Part shown: positions 61,674-64,000 of the stretch, piece by piece
Layout: the number at the start of each line of letters is the position of its first letter
Position numbering within the stretch: position 1 is the first letter of the stretch
NCBI RefSeq assembly: GCF_018283675.1
Contig: NZ_JAGVRK010000001.1
Coordinates: 2,914,001-2,978,000 of the forward strand
Origin: Metabacillus flavus
GTDB lineage: Bacteria; Bacillota; Bacilli; Bacillales; Bacillaceae
Direction of reading: 5' to 3'
DNA: 64,000 bases
The notes under the pieces: model-generated
Databases searched by the model: none
What the model was told of the DNA's origin: nothing
Seen by the model: the letters and a program-made list of their open reading frames with translations, nothing else
Program-made: the position numbers and the translations under genes

Positions 61674-61910
61674 TCAGCACCACCCTAAGTCGCAGCCCTC
61701 CGCATATTGCTGCTGGCCGCAGTTTCGGTCATACAATTTGTAAATCCTGCCTTCTTCCAGTATAAAACCTTCAATTAAATCATATTGCTTGCCCTCTTCA
61801 TTTATGACAAGCAGTCCGATGCAATCTTTTCCGCAGTACAATTCAATGAGGTCGTCACTTAATTTCGCAGTTACGCGCTTTGTGATATCGAGCATATGGT
61901 ATTCACTCAT
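61674..61910 (-). CDS. Small protein co-transcribed with cse60
   Basis: 78 residues, soluble. MSEYHMLDITKRVTAKLSDD, then IELYCGKDCIGLLV, GFILEEGRIYKLYD and a Cys-containing tail (NCGQQQYAEGCDLGWC). Perhaps a DUF2553-like protein, low certainty. GGGGGA before ATG, and a SigE-type promoter upstream, so it is likely made in the mother cell during sporulation. Confidence 0.7.
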   Translation of the reverse strand: MSEYHMLDITKRVTAKLSDDLIELYCGKDCIGLLVINEEGKQYDLIEGFILEEGRIYKLYDRNCGQQQYAEGCDLGWC

Positions 61911-61931
61911 CGCCCATTCCCCCTTTACCTC

Positions 61932-61959
61932 AATGTATGAAAAGAGGGGTTATTTATGT
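61932..61959 (-). promoter_or_regulatory. SigE-type promoter of the cse60 operon
   Basis: On the minus strand ACATAAA (61953-61959), 13-bp spacer, CATACATT (61932-61939). The -10 fits the SigE consensus CATACANT exactly; the -35 is weaker. Confidence 0.65.
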
Positions 61960-62040
61960 TAACGCTTTCAGTACAGACAATACAGTCTTATTCTATATAC
62001 CTCTGGCAGACAATAATCGGATCCTGTTTTTAACTAAGAA

Positions 62041-62074
62041 TAATAAAACCTGTATCCACCATCTCGATACAGGC
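62041..62074 (-). terminator. Terminator of the 62124 gene
   Basis: On the minus strand CCTGTATC, 9-nt loop, GATACAGG, then TTTTATTATT. Confidence 0.8.
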
Positions 62075-62123
62075 AGATTTCTTCTGCTCAAATTGAAAGG
62101 ACGCCATTCTAAAGCAGTCACTC

Positions 62124-62345
62124 CTATCTTTTTTTCTTTTTTGAATTGTCTGCAGCTGCTTTAATTTTACTGACGCTCTGGAAAGCAACTAGAACACGAA
62201 CATTTTTTTCATCGGTTTGGGTAACCTCTGAAACTTTTCCTAATTTCCCTTTAATTTTCAAGTCTTCTCCAACGCTTGGAACTCTTTTAAGCATCTGGCT
62301 TAATACAATGTTTTTGCCGTCAAAAAAATGAACCGTAGTCAGCAC
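62124..62345 (-). CDS. Small basic protein, unknown
   Basis: 73 residues with a GTG start behind AGGTGA. MLTTVHFFDGKNIVLSQMLK, LKIKGKLGKVSEVTQTDEK and a Lys-rich tail (NSKKKKR). The middle looks like a small beta-barrel, and the tail could bind nucleic acid. I do not recognise a named family, though similar proteins occur in Bacillus. Own terminator. Confidence 0.72.
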   Translation of the reverse strand: MLTTVHFFDGKNIVLSQMLKRVPSVGEDLKIKGKLGKVSEVTQTDEKNVRVLVAFQSVSKIKAAADNSKKKKR

Positions 62346-62522
62346 GATTTCACCTGCTTTATATGAATGGGATTAGAAAAACATCTATTTCCTTCATATA
62401 AACTATAAGTTTAGCCTGCTGTTTAGAACCATAATTCGTTTTAGGTTTGACTTGAGAAAAGTCTAAAACAAGGTGTTCATTAAGTCCGTTTTAATGCTCT
62501 CTCCCCTTTTTACAATTTGTTT

Positions 62523-62664
62523 GATTTGGCTGATTTCCGCTCCAGGCTGCTTGCTTTCCGCGGGGCGGGCGGTGAGCCTCCTCCTCGCTTCGCGACTGCG
62601 GGGTCTCACCTGTCCCGCTGCTCCCGCAGGAGTCAAGCACCTTCCGCTTCAATCAGCCTAATCC
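62523..62664 (+). repeat. Intergenic element A, variant copy 9
   Basis: About 140 bp. The inner hairpin is typical (TTTCCGCGGGGCGGGCGGTG, CTCACCTGTCCCGCTGCTCC), but the outer GCTCTGTTAAA ends are replaced: the arms are TTTGGCTGATTTCCGC and GCTTCAATCAGCC. The middle stem is TGCTTG opposite CAAGCA. Confidence 0.85.
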
Positions 62665-62695
62665 AATTCTTTAGAACAAACTTATTTTCATAAAG

Positions 62696-62738
62696 AAAAC
62701 CCCCGTTTTGCCTCAAATCAAAGCATATCGGGGGTTTT
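62696..62738. terminator. Terminator of ytwF (bidirectional)
   Basis: AAAACCCCCG / CGGGGGTTTT stem with a 23-nt loop; T runs on both strands. Confidence 0.85.
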
Positions 62739-62790
62739 CCATCTCATTATTTTCTTTCAGCAGGACTTTTTAAAAAGCCCCGTTTTTCAC

Positions 62791-63099
62791 TTATTGCTTC
62801 GGCACGGTTTCGCCTTTCCATTCAAGCATGCCGCCTGTCATATTGACCACTTTGTAGCCCTGCTCCTGAAGGAAAGCTGCCACATTTTCGCTTCGGCGTC
62901 CTGAGCGGCAGATAAAGATGTATTCTTTCTCTTTATCCAGTTCGCTTGCTCTGGCCGGGATCTCTCCCATTTTAATATGCTTCGCTTTCGAAATCATACC
63001 TTCTGCTACTTCTTCGTCTTCGCGGACATCGATTAATTCAATATTTTCTCCGTTTTGAAGCTTTTCCTGTACTTCTGACGGTGAGATTTCTTTAATCAT
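62791..63099 (-). CDS. ytwF: YtwF, single-domain rhodanese
   Basis: 102 residues from the ATG at 63099 (MIKEISPSEVQEKL). Rhodanese fold with active-site loop CRSGRRSEN, the Cys being about residue 64, and ELIDVREDEEVAEG near residue 21. A sulfurtransferase; partner unknown. An in-frame ATG 8 codons earlier exists, but AAGGAG lies between the two and would serve the later one, though with long spacing. Close to leuS as in B. subtilis. Confidence 0.88.
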   Translation of the reverse strand: MIKEISPSEVQEKLQNGENIELIDVREDEEVAEGMISKAKHIKMGEIPARASELDKEKEYIFICRSGRRSENVAAFLQEQGYKVVNMTGGMLEWKGETVPKQ

Positions 63100-63228
63100 T
63101 ACTGCATTCAGCTCCTTATCCATAATGTCTTTATTATAGCAGGCGTGCCAGCGGGTTGCGAATAGCCGGATTATGTAGGAATTCAGCAGGTTAATGGTGA
63201 ATAGATGTTCTATACAGGAGGGGATGAT

Positions 63229-63462
63229 GTGAAGGAAATAGACAAACGAAACCGTTTGAATGAGAAGCCCTTCAGCTTTCAGACATCAAAAAATCAAACA
63301 GTTTTCCTCTTCTATAGAGGAAAGCAAGTAAAAATTTTAAAGGGCGGCGAGGCGGAGAAGTTTTTAGCCCGAATGAATCTGGCCAAGGATGATCACGAAA
63401 TCCAGCTGCTTCTGGCAAAAGCTACGGGTAACTTCAAACGGGGAAATGAGCGAAGTAAATAA
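63229..63462 (+). CDS. Small conserved basic protein, unknown
   Basis: 77 residues. GTG at 63229 with AGGAGG 7 nt upstream; the ATG at 63205 is upstream of that site. VKEIDKRNRLNEKPFSFQTS, FLFYRGKQVKILKGGEAEKF and LLLAKATGNFKRGNERSK look conserved, with a basic C terminus. I know no function. Divergent from ytwF. A small GGAGC/GCTCC hairpin at about 63576-63589 may end it. Confidence 0.72.
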   Translation: MKEIDKRNRLNEKPFSFQTSKNQTVFLFYRGKQVKILKGGEAEKFLARMNLAKDDHEIQLLLAKATGNFKRGNERSK

Positions 63463-63604
63463 AGTATCCTTATGGCACTTCATCCTTCAGTTTCATGGTC
63501 CTTCCCGTCACTCTTCCTAATTTTTTTCCTTTGATGCGTATAGAAAAACGTATTTTATGGCATCCTTTATAATGGAGCCAGCTCCTTTCGTAATGCAGCT
63601 CTGA

Positions 63605-63632
63605 TTTGGTTTGATTTCTTCAATCAGCCAAA
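63605..63632. repeat. Minimal hairpin like the outer stem of variant copy 9
   Basis: TTTGGTTTGATT, TCTTC, AATCAGCCAAA: the two outer arms of the copy at 62523 joined with almost nothing between. Nothing else is visible in 63463-63692. Confidence 0.45.
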
Positions 63633-63692
63633 TTAACCTGCGAGGTTACGAGTAAGGGGCTGGTTTTGTTTGAAAAGCCTATGCAAAATATC

Positions 63693-63730
63693 AAAAAAGC
63701 TTGCAGAAGAATATCTCTGCAAGCTTTTTC
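63693..63730 (-). terminator. Terminator of leuS
   Basis: AAAAGCTTGCAGA / TCTGCAAGCTTTT stem with T runs on both sides, directly after the leuS stop. Confidence 0.9.
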
Positions 63731-63738
63731 TATCTTAT

Positions 63739-63999
63739 TCAGTTCGCCACAATATTAATCAATTTGCCAGGGACGGCAATTACTTTGCGGATGGTTTTGC
63801 CCTCAAGCTGCTCTTTTACTTTTGCATCTTCAAGCGCAATTTTCTCCATTTCTTCTTTTGAAGCCTGGGCTGGAACAAGAAGTTTCGCTTTTACCTTGCC
63901 GTTAAATTGAACGACCACTTCCACTTCATCTTCCACTAGCTTGGACTCATCATATTGCGGCCATTTTTCGTAGGCAATGGTATCGGAGTGACCAAGCTT
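63739..63999 (-). CDS. leuS: LeuS, leucyl-tRNA synthetase, C-terminal part only
   Basis: Last 86 codons; the gene continues beyond the window. The visible part, [20 protein letters not shown] then [19 protein letters not shown] and [17 protein letters not shown], is the C-terminal domain that contacts the tRNA elbow in bacterial leucyl-tRNA synthetases. Confidence 0.95.
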   Translation of the reverse strand, partial: KLGHSDTIAYEKWPQYDESKLVEDEVEVVVQFNGKVKAKLLVPAQASKEEMEKIALEDAKVKEQLEGKTIRKVIAVPGKLINIVAN

Positions 64000-64000
64000 T

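Noticed and set aside
61956-61970. Possible cre site ATGTTAACGCTTTCA upstream of the cse60 operon
   Set aside because: One fixed position of the consensus is wrong, and carbon control of a SigE sporulation gene is unlikely.

Overview
The window comes from a spore-forming member of the Bacillaceae (Firmicutes). Its backbone matches the gene order I know from the ytx-ytp-yto-ytm-ytl-ytk-ytj-yti-ytz-ytg-ytf-leuS region of Bacillus subtilis. It has strong AGGAGG-type ribosome binding sites, frequent TTG and GTG starts, SigB-type and SigE-type promoters, a PurR-type box and a cre site. I saw no rRNA, tRNA, CRISPR array, phage gene or transposase.

Layout. 1-23.5 kb is mostly conserved backbone: the 5' end of aroA, the ytxGHJ stress operon, an M29 aminopeptidase, murC, sftA, ytpR-ytpQ-ytpP, ytoQ, ytoP, ytzB, ytnP, trmB, ytzH, ytmP, amyX, an lrgAB pair with thpR and a NERD-like gene, and ytkP. 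23.6-31.2 kb is accessory: a PhyH dioxygenase with a TIM-barrel isomerase-like protein, AraC and ROK regulators, two MFS transporters, and an SDR under a divergent MerR regulator. mprF and a membrane-anchored PstS-like protein follow. 35.4-52.9 kb is a lipid and acyl-CoA catabolism island: a phosphotriesterase-family hydrolase, two acyl-CoA ligases, a secreted LipA-type lipase, two acyl-CoA dehydrogenases, two crotonases, a 3-hydroxyacyl-CoA dehydrogenase, three SDRs, a quinone oxidoreductase, a thioesterase, an APH-fold kinase, a ComB-like phosphatase and a TetR regulator. From 53.4 kb the backbone resumes: pepV/ytjP, pbuO/ytiP, ytzE, ytzG, murJ/ytgP, ytfP, cse60, ytwF and the 3' end of leuS.

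How the genes work together. The island looks able to release, activate and degrade fatty or hydroxy acids. The pairing of an APH-fold kinase with an ACAD10/11-like dehydrogenase, SDRs and a CoA ligase resembles the 4-hydroxy-acid (levulinate, lva-type) route. Two near-identical palindromic operators, one before each half of the island, point to co-regulation by the TetR protein. A consensus cre site lies before the other ligase operon.

The most striking non-coding signal is a family of about 185-bp intergenic elements: five full copies, two internally deleted copies, one half copy, one variant and two minimal hairpins. All full copies share one orientation. Their arms form nested inverted repeats with paired, compensatory base changes between copies, which suggests selection on a folded RNA or DNA. 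A second Bacillaceae-type repeat, a 20-bp tandem array and several small genes (including cse60 and a 46-residue membrane protein) complete the picture.
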